From assembly GCA_036262515.1 (NCBI GenBank), contig DATAIT010000056.1:1-35702 (forward strand): a stretch of DNA of 35,702 nucleotides. Reading direction: 5' to 3'. Below, one piece after another: positions 17,258-26,597 of the stretch (its first letter is position 1; every line of letters starts with the position of its first letter). The notes under the pieces were generated by a model, which was given only the letters and a program-made list of their open reading frames with translations, had not been told where the DNA came from and did no database searches. Position numbers and translations under genes: made by a program. The DNA comes from Acidimicrobiales bacterium. GTDB lineage: Bacteria; Actinomycetota; Acidimicrobiia; Acidimicrobiales; GCA-2861595.

Positions 17258-18559
17258 TCACGAGCGGTCGAGGCGGAGAAGGTCGTCGAGCGACTCCCGG
17301 GCGACGACCACCCGCGCCACGCCGTCCCGCACGAACAGGACGGGGGGCCGGGGCACCTTGTTGTAGGTGGACGCCATGGAGTGGCCGTAGGCGCCGGTGA
17401 CGGGAGTGGCCAGCACGTCGCCCACGGCCAGGTCGGCAGGCAGGCAGGCGTCGCGCACCAGCACGTCGCCCGACTCGCAGTGCTTCCCCACCACGGTGGC
17501 GGTGAGCGTCCGCTCGGCATCGGTGGCTCGCGGCAGGAACGCCTCGTACCCGCTGCCGTAGAGCACCGGACGGGGGTTGTCGCTCATGCCGCCATCCACC
17601 GCGACGTACGTGCGTATGCCGGCCAGATGCTTCACCGTGCCGACGCGGTACAAGGTGACGGCGGCCCCCGCCGCGATCGACCGGCCGGGCTCGGCCGTGA
17701 TCCGCGTCCCGGCCGGCACACCCGCGCCGGCGCACGCCGAGCGCACGGCGTCGGCCCACGAGGCCAGCGACGGCGATTCCTCACCGTCGACGTAGGCGAC
17801 GCCGAGCCCACCGCCGACGCAGAGCTCCGGGAGGCCGAGCGGCGCGAAGAAGGCGGCCAGGACCTCGATGGCCTTCTCGAAGGAGGCGAGGAGGAAGACC
17901 TGGCTGCCGATGTGGGCATGGATGCCGACCAGGCGGGCGGGTGAGCCGGGCGCCGACAGCCGGGCGACCGCACCGGCGGCTGCGCCGCTCGCCACGCTGA
18001 AACCGAACTTGGTGTCCTCCTGTCCGGTGCGCACGTACTCGTGGGTGTGGGCCTCGACTCCGGGCGTGACGCGCACCAGGACGTGGGGGCGGGCCCCGCC
18101 TGACGCCACGACGCCCTCGAGCCGGTCGATCTCCGAGAAGGAATCGACCACGATGCGTCCGACCCCGACCTCCACGGCGCGGGCTAGCTCGGCGTCGGAC
18201 TTGTTGTTGCCATGGAGCACCAGGCGGTCGGGAGGCACGCCGGCGGCCAGGGCGACGTGCAACTCGCCGCCCGTCGAGACATCGATGCACATGCCTTCCT
18301 CGTGGGCGAGGGTCGCCATCGCCTTGCACAGGAACGCTTTGGACGCGTATGCCGCGCCGTCGCCGAAGGCGGTGACGGCTTCGCGGCAGCGCTGGCGCAG
18401 GTGGTCTTCGTCGTACACGAACAGCGGCGTGCCGTGCTCGGCCACCAGGTCGAGCACGTCGAGGCCGCCGATCGACAATCGCCCGTCCGGAGCGATCGAC
18501 GAGTTCAGTGGGAGCAGCGATACGGGAAGGGGCGGAATGCGTTTGACGCTACCGTCCAC
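17258..18559 (-). CDS. lysA: Diaminopimelate decarboxylase
   Basis: PLP enzyme decarboxylating meso-diaminopimelate to lysine. The 433-aa product has the Schiff-base lysine in AAYASKAFLCKAM (K74 from GTG 18559), VDSFSEIDRLE, the HIGSQ motif as IHAHIGSQVF, the glycine-rich VGGGLGVAY, EPGRSIAAGA and the C-terminal CESGDVL / GAYGHSMAS / YNKVPRP motifs. The GTG at 18559 is 2 bp from the divergent argS ATG and has only a distant GAGGGG. A second possibility is an ATT at 18538, 7 nt after a TAGCGT box. The first 25 residues are not conserved, so the sequence does not decide. Paired with argS as in other actinobacteria, but divergent here. Confidence 0.95.
   Translation of the reverse strand: MDGSVKRIPPLPVSLLPLNSSIAPDGRLSIGGLDVLDLVAEHGTPLFVYDEDHLRQRCREAVTAFGDGAAYASKAFLCKAMATLAHEEGMCIDVSTGGELHVALAAGVPPDRLVLHGNNKSDAELARAVEVGVGRIVVDSFSEIDRLEGVVASGGARPHVLVRVTPGVEAHTHEYVRTGQEDTKFGFSVASGAAAGAVARLSAPGSPARLVGIHAHIGSQVFLLASFEKAIEVLAAFFAPLGLPELCVGGGLGVAYVDGEESPSLASWADAVRSACAGAGVPAGTRITAEPGRSIAAGAAVTLYRVGTVKHLAGIRTYVAVDGGMSDNPRPVLYGSGYEAFLPRATDAERTLTATVVGKHCESGDVLVRDACLPADLAVGDVLATPVTGAYGHSMASTYNKVPRPPVLFVRDGVARVVVARESLDDLLRLDRS
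18546..18555. promoter_or_regulatory. Overlapping divergent -10 boxes for lysA and argS
   Basis: ACGCTACCGT reads TACCGT on the plus strand (18550-18555, 6 nt before the argS ATG) and TAGCGT on the minus strand (18551-18546, toward lysA). The two boxes share the central TA, so one near-symmetric site may fire in both directions. Confidence 0.5.
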
Positions 18560-18561
18560 CG

Positions 18562-20304
18562 ATGGCCGATCCCCTCGACGATCTGCTCCCCCGCTTCGGT
18601 CGAGCCATCGAGGCAGCGTTCGGTCCTGAGCTCGCCGGCGCCGACCCCGTCCTCCGCCGCTCCGCCCAGCCCACGTTCGGGGACTACCAGGCCAACGGCG
18701 CCATGGCGCTTTCCCGGACGGTCGGCCGCACGCCGCGCGACGTGGCGGCCGCCATCGTCGAGCACCTCGATGTGACCGGTGTGGCCGAGCCGCCGGAGAT
18801 CGCCGGACCGGGGTTCGTGAACATCCGGCTCCTGCCCGAGTACCTGGGCGCCAAGGTGGCTGAGCAGGCCGGCGACCTCCGGTTGGGCGTGCGGGCGGCG
18901 GCGGCGCCCGAGACGGTGGTGGTCGACTACTCGCAACCGAACGTGGCCAAGGAGATGCACGTCGGTCACCTCCGGAGCACGATCATCGGCGACGCCATCG
19001 TGCGGGTGCTCGAGTTCCTCGGTCACCGGGTGATCCGCCAGAACCATCTCGGCGACTGGGGCACGAACTTCGGGATGCTCATCGAGCATCTCACCGACCT
19101 GGGGGAGGATCGGGCGGCGGCCGAGCTGTCGCTCGGCGACCTCGAGGCCTTCTACCAGGAGGCGAAGGCCAAGTTCGACACGGACGCGTCCTTTGCCGAG
19201 CGGGCGCGCTCGCGCGTCGTGGCCCTCCAGAGCGGCGACCCCACCACGCTCGCCCACTGGCAGCTGCTGATCGACCTGTCCACGCGCTACTTCTCGACCG
19301 TGTACGAGCTGCTCGGCGTCCGCCTCATGCCCGACGACATCGCCGGCGAGAGCTTCTACAACCCGATGCTGGCCGACGTCGCAGCCGACCTCGAGGACAA
19401 GGGGCTGGCCGTCGTGGACGACGGAGCACTGTGCGTGTTCCCACCCGGGTTCGCGGGCCGGGACGGCCGGCCGTTCCCGTTGATGGTGCGCAAGAGGGAC
19501 GGCGGGTTCGGCTACGACGCCACCGACCTGGCCGCCCTGCGGTACCGCGTCTGCGAATTGGGCGCCGACCGGATCATCTACGTGGTCGACGCCCGCCAGA
19601 GCCAGCACTTCGCCCTGCTGTTCAAGGCGGGCGAGATGGCGGGCTGGCTGGGCAAAGGCCGCACCGCCGAGCACGTCGCGTTCGGCGCGGTCCTCGGGCC
19701 GGACGGGCGACCGTTCAAGACCCGCGCCGGCGGCACGGTCAAGCTGGTGGCCCTCCTGCGGGAGGCGATCGACCGGGCGGAGGCGGTGGTGGCCGAGAAG
19801 AACCCGGCCCTCGACCCGGCGGCCCGCTCGGAGGTGGCGCGCCAGGTCGGGGTCGGGGCGGTGAAGTACGCCGACCTCAGCAACGACCGGGGCAAGGACT
19901 ACGTGTTCGACCTCGACCGCATGTTGGCAATGGACGGCAACACCGGCCCGTACCTGCAGTACGCCCACGCCCGGATCCGGTCGATCTTCCGGAAGGGGGG
20001 GTCGGAGGCGGCCGACGCCGCCCCCGTCCTCGTCACCGAACCGGCGGAGCGGGCGCTGGGCCTCCAGGCTCTGGGCCTCGAAGCAGTGGTGCGGGACACC
20101 GCGACGACGCTCCAACCCCACCGGCTCACCACCTACCTGTTCGAGCTGGCCAGTGCCTTCACGACCTTCTACGAGCACTGCCCGGTCCTGCGGGCGCCGA
20201 CGCCGGAGCTGCGGGCGTCCCGCCTGGCCATGTGCGACCTCACGGCACGGGTCCTGCGGCAAGGCCTGGACCTGCTCGGCATCGAGGCACCCGACCGGAT
20301 GTGA
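18562..20304 (+). CDS. argS: Arginyl-tRNA synthetase
   Basis: Class-I aminoacyl-tRNA synthetase charging tRNA-Arg; one cognate tRNA lies 440 bp downstream. The 580-aa product has the N-terminal ArgRS domain (QPTFGDYQANGAMALSR), the HIGH-equivalent KEMHVGHLRSTIIGDA near 130-145, NHLGDWGTNFGMLI, a degenerate KMSK loop (PFKTRAGGTVKLVAL) as is usual in ArgRS, and the anticodon-binding DALR domain (YLQYAHARIRSI...HRLTTYLFELASAFTTFYEHCPVL). C-terminus LGIEAPDRM is typical. ATG 18562 is fixed by TACCGT 6 nt upstream and no room for a leader. Confidence 0.97.
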   Translation: MADPLDDLLPRFGRAIEAAFGPELAGADPVLRRSAQPTFGDYQANGAMALSRTVGRTPRDVAAAIVEHLDVTGVAEPPEIAGPGFVNIRLLPEYLGAKVAEQAGDLRLGVRAAAAPETVVVDYSQPNVAKEMHVGHLRSTIIGDAIVRVLEFLGHRVIRQNHLGDWGTNFGMLIEHLTDLGEDRAAAELSLGDLEAFYQEAKAKFDTDASFAERARSRVVALQSGDPTTLAHWQLLIDLSTRYFSTVYELLGVRLMPDDIAGESFYNPMLADVAADLEDKGLAVVDDGALCVFPPGFAGRDGRPFPLMVRKRDGGFGYDATDLAALRYRVCELGADRIIYVVDARQSQHFALLFKAGEMAGWLGKGRTAEHVAFGAVLGPDGRPFKTRAGGTVKLVALLREAIDRAEAVVAEKNPALDPAARSEVARQVGVGAVKYADLSNDRGKDYVFDLDRMLAMDGNTGPYLQYAHARIRSIFRKGGSEAADAAPVLVTEPAERALGLQALGLEAVVRDTATTLQPHRLTTYLFELASAFTTFYEHCPVLRAPTPELRASRLAMCDLTARVLRQGLDLLGIEAPDRM

Positions 20305-20323
20305 CCGGTGGGGTGCGACCGCT

Positions 20324-20695
20324 TCAGCGCTCGGCGAGAAGCTCCTCGACGCGCTGCAGGAGCTGGAGGGGGTCGAACGGCTTGGTGAGGTATCCGTCGG
20401 CGCCGCTCTCGTCGCCCGCCCGCAGATCGGCCTCCTGCGCCTTGGCCGACAGGAGGAGCACGGGGATCGACGCCGTGCCGGGATCGGCCTTGAGCGCCTT
20501 GGCCACGTCGAGCCCGCTCATCCTCGGCATCATGATGTCGAGCACGACGATGTCGGGGCGTTCCGCCCTCGCCCGCTCGAGTCCGTCGACGCCGTCGTTG
20601 GCCACGATGACGTCGTAGCCCTCCATCTCGAAGTTGACCCGCAAGAGGCGCTGGATGACGGGATCGTCGTCCACCACCAGCACCGTTCCCACCAC
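20324..20695 (-). CDS. Stand-alone response-regulator receiver domain (CheY-like)
   Basis: 123-aa single-domain receiver. Acidic pocket VLVVDDDP, phospho-acceptor Asp in DIVVLDIMMPRMSG, Ser in LLLSAKAQ and the conserved Lys in GYLTKPFDPLQLL are all present; no output domain follows. It would need an outside partner. GTG 20695 is supported by TAGGAT 7 nt upstream (leaderless). It is convergent with argS (19-bp gap) and divergent from tRNA-Arg; no histidine kinase lies in the window. Confidence 0.93.
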   Translation of the reverse strand: MVGTVLVVDDDPVIQRLLRVNFEMEGYDVIVANDGVDGLERARAERPDIVVLDIMMPRMSGLDVAKALKADPGTASIPVLLLSAKAQEADLRAGDESGADGYLTKPFDPLQLLQRVEELLAER

Positions 20696-20702
20696 ACCGC
20701 CA

Positions 20703-20708
20703 ATCCTA
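20703..20708 (-). promoter_or_regulatory. -10 box TAGGAT for the receiver gene
   Basis: TAGGAT with a 7-nt spacer to the GTG at 20695. An identical hexamer points the other way at 20728-20733. Confidence 0.5.
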
Positions 20709-20727
20709 GGCGTCTCGACCGTTCCCC

Positions 20728-20733
20728 TAGGAT
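20728..20733 (+). promoter_or_regulatory. -10 box TAGGAT for tRNA-Arg
   Basis: TAGGAT ends 11 nt before the mature tRNA 5' end, giving a very short 5' leader for RNase P. Confidence 0.55.
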
Positions 20734-20744
20734 CGTGTTCCGCT

Positions 20745-20816
20745 GCCCTCGTAGCTCAGCGGATAGAGCACCGGCCTCCGGAGCCGGTGGCGCAGGTTCG
20801 AGTCCTGCCGAGGGCG
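20745..20816 (+). tRNA. tRNA-Arg (anticodon CCG)
   Basis: Cloverleaf read by eye: acceptor GCCCTCG/CGAGGGC, D arm GCTCAGCGGATAGAGC, anticodon stem CCGGC/GCCGG with loop CTCCGGA (anticodon CCG, decoding CGG), T arm CAGG-TTCGAGT-CCTG, discriminator G. CCA is not encoded. Confidence 0.95.
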
Positions 20817-20827
20817 CCTCCGGCCGC

Positions 20828-21295
20828 ATGCAGACATTCCTGCCCTTCGCACGCTTCGACGAGTCCGCCCGTGCCCTCGACGACCGGCGCCTCGGGAAGC
20901 AGCGCGTGGAGGCGTTGCAGATCCTCCGGGCGCTGACCTACGAACGCTACGGGTGGAAGAACCACCCCGCGGTCCGGATGTGGGCCGGGTACGAAGAGGC
21001 GCTCCTCGCCTACGCCGTCGCCGTCTGCAGGGAGTGGTGCGCGCGCGGATTCGCCGACACGTGCGAGGCCAAGATGGCGAACGACGCGGCGGCTGCCGGC
21101 CTCGCTCGGGTCCCCCGCACGCAGGACGAGCTGGCTGCCGCCGGCGCGCTCCCGGCCTGGCTCGGGGACGAGGCGTTCCATCGCAGCCACCGCTCGGCGC
21201 TCGTGCGCAAGGACCCGGAGGTGTATCGGGACGTTTTCGACGACGTGGCCGCGGACCTCGACTACGTCTGGCCGGGGCGGACGAGCGACGGATGA
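20828..21295 (+). CDS. MSMEG_6728-family protein, putative pyrimidine-dimer DNA glycosylase
   Basis: 155-aa protein starting MQTFLPFARFDESARALDD and containing RRLGKQRVEALQILRAL, GWKNHPAVRMWAGYEEAL and LGDEAFHRSHRSALVRKDP. These are hallmarks of the family annotated as pyrimidine dimer DNA glycosylase / endonuclease V-like (MSMEG_6728). A repair role rests on that annotation; I see no independent catalytic proof. ATG 20828 is 11 nt after the tRNA-Arg end with no Shine-Dalgarno and no separate promoter, so the message may come from a tRNA-mRNA transcript cut at the tRNA 3' end. The frame is open far upstream but that portion is the shadow of argS and the receiver. Confidence 0.85.
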   Translation: MQTFLPFARFDESARALDDRRLGKQRVEALQILRALTYERYGWKNHPAVRMWAGYEEALLAYAVAVCREWCARGFADTCEAKMANDAAAAGLARVPRTQDELAAAGALPAWLGDEAFHRSHRSALVRKDPEVYRDVFDDVAADLDYVWPGRTSDG

Positions 21296-21317
21296 GACCA
21301 CCGCCCCACTGACCAGG

Positions 21318-21323
21318 TAGTAT
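21318..21323 (+). promoter_or_regulatory. -10 box TAGTAT for typA
   Basis: TAGTAT 67 nt before the typA ATG; predicts a ~60-nt 5' UTR. Confidence 0.5.
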
Positions 21324-21390
21324 GAGAGGTTCCTGCTCGTCTCCGCGTCCGAATGCGCAGGGGGACGACCCGATACCGAGAAGGCCCCCA

Positions 21391-23217
<1,827 letters not shown>

Positions 23218-23240
23218 GGGTCCGCCGCGGCCTGTCACGT

Positions 23241-23293
23241 CGCTTCTTCGTCCGCAACACGACATCCCGTGTCGTGTTGCGGACGAAGAAGCG
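23241..23293. repeat. Perfect palindrome, 24-bp arms, 5-nt loop
   Basis: Left arm 23241-23264 is exactly complementary to right arm 23270-23293 around a TCCCG loop, 23 bp after the typA stop. There is no T run after the hairpin on either strand. It shares ACACGACA and AAGAAGCGGAG with the decayed copy at 17176-17230, so it is a dispersed element rather than a one-off hairpin. The remainder of the 168-bp gap holds only the next promoter. Confidence 0.93.
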
Positions 23294-23350
23294 GAGCCGG
23301 CCTGGCGCGCCGACCGTGCTAGCACGCGGCGGCGCGTGGTGCTCGCCCCA

Positions 23351-23379
23351 TTGTGGCGGTCGCCCGGGCACGCTGGAAT
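23351..23379 (+). promoter_or_regulatory. Possible promoter of the FtsX-like permease gene
   Basis: TTGTGG at 23351-23356, 17 bp, then TGGAAT at 23374-23379, 6 nt before the GTG at 23386. The -10 departs from the TANNNT used elsewhere. Confidence 0.35.
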
Positions 23380-23385
23380 GACACC

Positions 23386-25695
23386 GTGAAGGCTGTCGTC
23401 TACCGCGTGCGCTGCCTCCTGCGGGCCCAGTGGCGGTCGACAGCGGCTCTCACCCTGATCGTCGCCGCGGTCACCGGAGCCGTGCTCGCCCTCGCCGCCG
23501 GCGCCGCACGCACGGCGAGCGCACCGGACCGCTACACCGCCGCCCGGGGAGGTGGGTTCGACGGCACCGTGCAGCAGGGCGGCGGCCCGCCCCGCACGGC
23601 CGAGGTCGCCGCCCTGCCGGGGGTCACGGGGGTCGAGGCGATCACGTTCGTGTTCGGCGGGATGCGGCTTCCCGACGGTGGCGACGTCGCCGACGGCTTG
23701 ACCTTCGCCGGGTCGTACCGGGCCCTCGGGGTGGACGTCGTGGCGGGTCGGGTGCCGGATCCGGACCGGACCGACGAGTTCGTCGCCACCCGGAGCTACG
23801 TCGACGCCGGCGGGCTGGCGCTCGGGACGCAGGTCGAGCTGGCGACACTCAGCCAGGAGCAGGCGGACCGCGCCGGTTACGACGCCTTCGAGACGGAGGG
23901 ACCGCACGGGCCGAGCGCGAAGGTGACGCTGGTCGGCGTCGTCGACGGCCCCAGCAAGCTCGACGATCCCACACCGTTGGCCGTGGTGTCGCCGTCGGTG
24001 ATCGACCGGGGCGCCGGCGTGGCCATCACGTTCATGGCGGTGGACCTGCGGCCGGGGATTCCGCTCAAGGCCCTGCGCGCCGGCCTCGACACCCTGCCGG
24101 ACGGGGCGGCCCTGAGCCTCGAACCGGCCCAGCTGGTGAGCAGCGCCGTGCGCACCGCCGTCGACGGGCAGGCGCGGGGATTCTGGCTTCTAGCCAGCGT
24201 GGCCGGGCTCGCCTCCGTCGTGGTGCTCGGCCAGCTCCTGACCCGCAGCGTGCGGCTCTCGGCCCAGGAGGGCCCGCGACTCGAGGCCCTCGGGTTCAAC
24301 CGGCTCCAGCTGCTGGTCGAGTCGGCCGCCCGGGCGGCCATACCGATCGCGGCGGGAGCCTGCCTTGGTGTGGTCGTGGCCGGCGGGCTCTCGGCCACCT
24401 TCCCGACCGGCTTCGTCCGCCGCCTCGAACCGCACCCTGGGCTGCGGTTCGACGCGGGCCTGCTGCTCATCGGAGCCGCTCTCGTCATCACCGCCCTCGT
24501 CGTGTGGACCGTGGCCGCGCTGGTCGTGGGGCGGACGCTCCACGGCGCCGATCGCCCTTCCGAGGTGGTCGAGTGGGTGGCGGCCCGCTGCCCGAACGCA
24601 GCGCTGGCGACCGGCTTCCGGTTCGCCTTCACCCGGGCCCGGCGCGACCGCGGATCGGTGCGGGCGACCGTCGCCGGTGTGCTCGCGACGGTCGTGCTCC
24701 TCGCCGGCACCGTGGTGTTCGGGTCGAGCCTGGCCCGCCTCGTCGTGGACCGCGACCGCTTCGGCAGCAACTACGACCTCTTCGTCGGAACCGGCGAGGA
24801 CGTGATCCCCGACGAGGTCATCCACACGCTCGAGGCCGACCCAGACGTCGCCGCCGTCCTGGTGTACGGCACGGGCCACGCCCGGGTCGGATCGGCGACG
24901 ATCGGCTTGGCCGGCATGGCACCCGTCAAGGGCGACGTGGCGCCGACCACCCTGTCCGGCCGGCTCCCGGCGGCCGACGACGAGATCGCACTCGGGCGAC
25001 TCACGGCCAAGCGCCTGGGGGTCCGGATCGGCACCGAGCTCGCGCTCGAGACCGAGGCGGGACCACGCCGGTTCCGGGTGACCGGCCTGGCCGTCATCCC
25101 ACCGGTCGAGGAGCTGGCCGGTGTGGGCCAGGACGCTGTGGTCACCATGGGAGGACTGCGGCGGGCCGAGCCGGAGGCGACCGCGAGCTCCGCGGCCGTC
25201 GGCCTGCGCCCGGGCGCCCCGAAGGGCACGGCGGAACGGCTCGGGTTCGGGGAGGACGGGTCACGCCCTGCCGTCATCGTCAACCTGGCCCGCATCCGCG
25301 CCATCCCGTTCCTGCTGGCCGGGCTGCTCGGCGCCCTGGCCGTGCTCACGGTCGTGCACGTCATGATCACGTCCGTGCACCACCGGCGCCGCGACGTGGC
25401 GCTGCTGCGCTCCCTCGGCGCCGATGGTCGCTGGGTGAAGCGCGCCGTCCACTGGCAGGCCACGTCGTTCTCCCTCGTCCCCCTCACCCTCGGCGTGCCC
25501 CTCGGGCTCATCGCCGGACGCCTCGTCTTCGGCGCCTTCGCCGACTCGGTCGGGACGGTGCGCTCTGCCTCGTTTCCGTACGCTCTGCTCGCCGCCGTCA
25601 TGGGGGCGTTCATCGTGCTGGCCAATGCCGTCGCCACCGTTCCCGCCGCCCGGGCCAGGCGCCTCGCGCCGGCACCCCTGTTGACCACGGAGTGA
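23386..25695 (+). CDS. FtsX-like ABC permease (MacB/LolC-type), orphan
   Basis: 769-aa membrane protein with two FtsX-type halves. Segment 1 near residues 17-38 (STAALTLIVAAVTGAVLALA) precedes a large extracytoplasmic domain, then a membrane block at about 258-375 (FWLLASVAGLASVVVLGQLL, AALVITALVVWTVAALVVG). The second half starts with VRATVAGVLATVVLLAGTVVF, another periplasmic-type domain (EDVIPDEVIHTLEADPDVAAV), and ends in three segments including LLAGLLGALAVLTVVHVM, the FtsX signature HHRRRDVALLRSLGADGRWV and LLAAVMGAFIVLANAVATVPAARA. No ABC ATPase or lipoprotein gene is adjacent, so its partner is unknown. GTG 23386 preferred over GTG 23353 because of the promoter spacing. Confidence 0.88.
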   Translation: MKAVVYRVRCLLRAQWRSTAALTLIVAAVTGAVLALAAGAARTASAPDRYTAARGGGFDGTVQQGGGPPRTAEVAALPGVTGVEAITFVFGGMRLPDGGDVADGLTFAGSYRALGVDVVAGRVPDPDRTDEFVATRSYVDAGGLALGTQVELATLSQEQADRAGYDAFETEGPHGPSAKVTLVGVVDGPSKLDDPTPLAVVSPSVIDRGAGVAITFMAVDLRPGIPLKALRAGLDTLPDGAALSLEPAQLVSSAVRTAVDGQARGFWLLASVAGLASVVVLGQLLTRSVRLSAQEGPRLEALGFNRLQLLVESAARAAIPIAAGACLGVVVAGGLSATFPTGFVRRLEPHPGLRFDAGLLLIGAALVITALVVWTVAALVVGRTLHGADRPSEVVEWVAARCPNAALATGFRFAFTRARRDRGSVRATVAGVLATVVLLAGTVVFGSSLARLVVDRDRFGSNYDLFVGTGEDVIPDEVIHTLEADPDVAAVLVYGTGHARVGSATIGLAGMAPVKGDVAPTTLSGRLPAADDEIALGRLTAKRLGVRIGTELALETEAGPRRFRVTGLAVIPPVEELAGVGQDAVVTMGGLRRAEPEATASSAAVGLRPGAPKGTAERLGFGEDGSRPAVIVNLARIRAIPFLLAGLLGALAVLTVVHVMITSVHHRRRDVALLRSLGADGRWVKRAVHWQATSFSLVPLTLGVPLGLIAGRLVFGAFADSVGTVRSASFPYALLAAVMGAFIVLANAVATVPAARARRLAPAPLLTTE

Positions 25696-25741
25696 CCGTC
25701 CGGCAGTGACCGGCGGAGCGGCCGGGACCGGAGCCGCTACG

Positions 25742-26527
25742 TCAACGTTGGTGCTCGGGACACCACCACGTCGTGCGGCCGCCGACCGTCGCCCTCGAAA
25801 GCGGCGTACCGTCCCTCGGGCATGCGCCTCCGGCGACCCGATGGGGCATCAGGTCGCCCGAGTGTGAGCCGCCCCTGGCGATGAGGTCGGCGACCGCCGC
25901 CCGCAGGTGCCGGTGGAGGCGGCGCAGCTCGGCGGCCGTGAGCGAACCGGCCGGCCGTCGGGGGTCGAGGCCGGCCCGCCACAGCGCCTCGTCGGCGAGC
26001 AGGTTCCCCACGCCGGCCAGGTGGGCCTGGTCCAGAAGCCGCGCCTTGAGGGGTGCGGTGCTGCGCTCGAGCGCGCGGCGCAGCGCGGCCGGTGTGACGG
26101 TGAGCACGTCGACTCCGAGCCGCCCCTCTTCGGGGTCGAGGAACACGCCTCCCAGACGGCGGGGGTCGTGCACCCGCAGGTCCCCGCCGTCGTCGAACTG
26201 CACGGCGAACCGGTCCCACGCCGACAGGCCCTGGTCGCTGGAGTACAGGAGGCGGTCGACGCCGGCCCGCCCGTCGACGACCAGCCTCCCCGTCATCCCG
26301 AAGCGCAGACCCAGCACCGGGCCGCCGTCCGACGTGTCGAGCAGAAGCAGCTTGCCCCGCCGGCGGGCCGCCGTGAAGCAGCGCCCGACAAGCGCACCGT
26401 CGACGGCGGCGGCGTCGATGCCGCCCTTGAGGAACCAGGCGTCGGGAGTCCGCACCGTGGCGACTCGACGTTCGAGGGCGGCGAGGGCCAGCACCCTGTA
26501 CGCCTCGACCTCGGGAAGCTCCGGCAC
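25742..26527 (-). CDS. Fpg/Nei-family DNA glycosylase
   Basis: Base-excision glycosylase/AP lyase of 261 aa. It begins V-PELPEVEAYR; after initiator removal Pro2 is the Schiff-base nucleophile and Glu3 the acid. The conserved Lys lies in ARRRGKLLLLD, the DNA-binding Arg in DPRRLGG, and the H2TH region includes LKARLLDQAHLAGVGNLLADEALW. The C-terminal zinc finger is unusual: CPRDG and CPEHQ replace CxxCG and CPxCQ. Whether it prefers 8-oxoG (Fpg) or oxidised pyrimidines (Nei) cannot be told, so no symbol is given. GTG 26527 is fixed by the PELPEVE start and a TACGTT box 8 nt upstream. Divergent from a second repair gene. Confidence 0.92.
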   Translation of the reverse strand: MPELPEVEAYRVLALAALERRVATVRTPDAWFLKGGIDAAAVDGALVGRCFTAARRRGKLLLLDTSDGGPVLGLRFGMTGRLVVDGRAGVDRLLYSSDQGLSAWDRFAVQFDDGGDLRVHDPRRLGGVFLDPEEGRLGVDVLTVTPAALRRALERSTAPLKARLLDQAHLAGVGNLLADEALWRAGLDPRRPAGSLTAAELRRLHRHLRAAVADLIARGGSHSGDLMPHRVAGGACPRDGTPLSRATVGGRTTWWCPEHQR

Positions 26528-26535
26528 CGGCCGGC

Positions 26536-26541
26536 AACGTA
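26536..26541 (-). promoter_or_regulatory. -10 box TACGTT for the Fpg/Nei gene
   Basis: TACGTT, 8-nt spacer, GTG 26527. One half of a divergent pair with 26584-26589. Confidence 0.5.
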
Positions 26542-26583
26542 CCGCCGCTTCGCGGCGCCCTTGTCCTCGAACATCTGTTCGCC

Positions 26584-26589
26584 TACAGT
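26584..26589 (+). promoter_or_regulatory. -10 box TACAGT for the exonuclease/GIY-YIG gene
   Basis: TACAGT, 8-nt spacer, GTG 26598: the same spacing as its divergent partner. Confidence 0.55.
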
Positions 26590-26597
26590 CGACCGGC

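Noticed and set aside
18505..20262. 585-codon minus-strand frame opposite argS
   Set aside because: Arg/Gly/Val/His-rich antisense of a clear ArgRS; no conserved motif.
23241..23293. Rho-independent terminator for typA
   Set aside because: The stem is strong but neither side has a T run, and a related copy exists elsewhere, so a dispersed repeat fits better; a secondary role in stopping polymerase is still possible.
25773..26597. N-terminal extension of the exonuclease-GIY-YIG frame
   Set aside because: Ser/Arg/Pro-rich antisense of the Fpg/Nei gene; conserved sequence begins only after the GTG at 26598.
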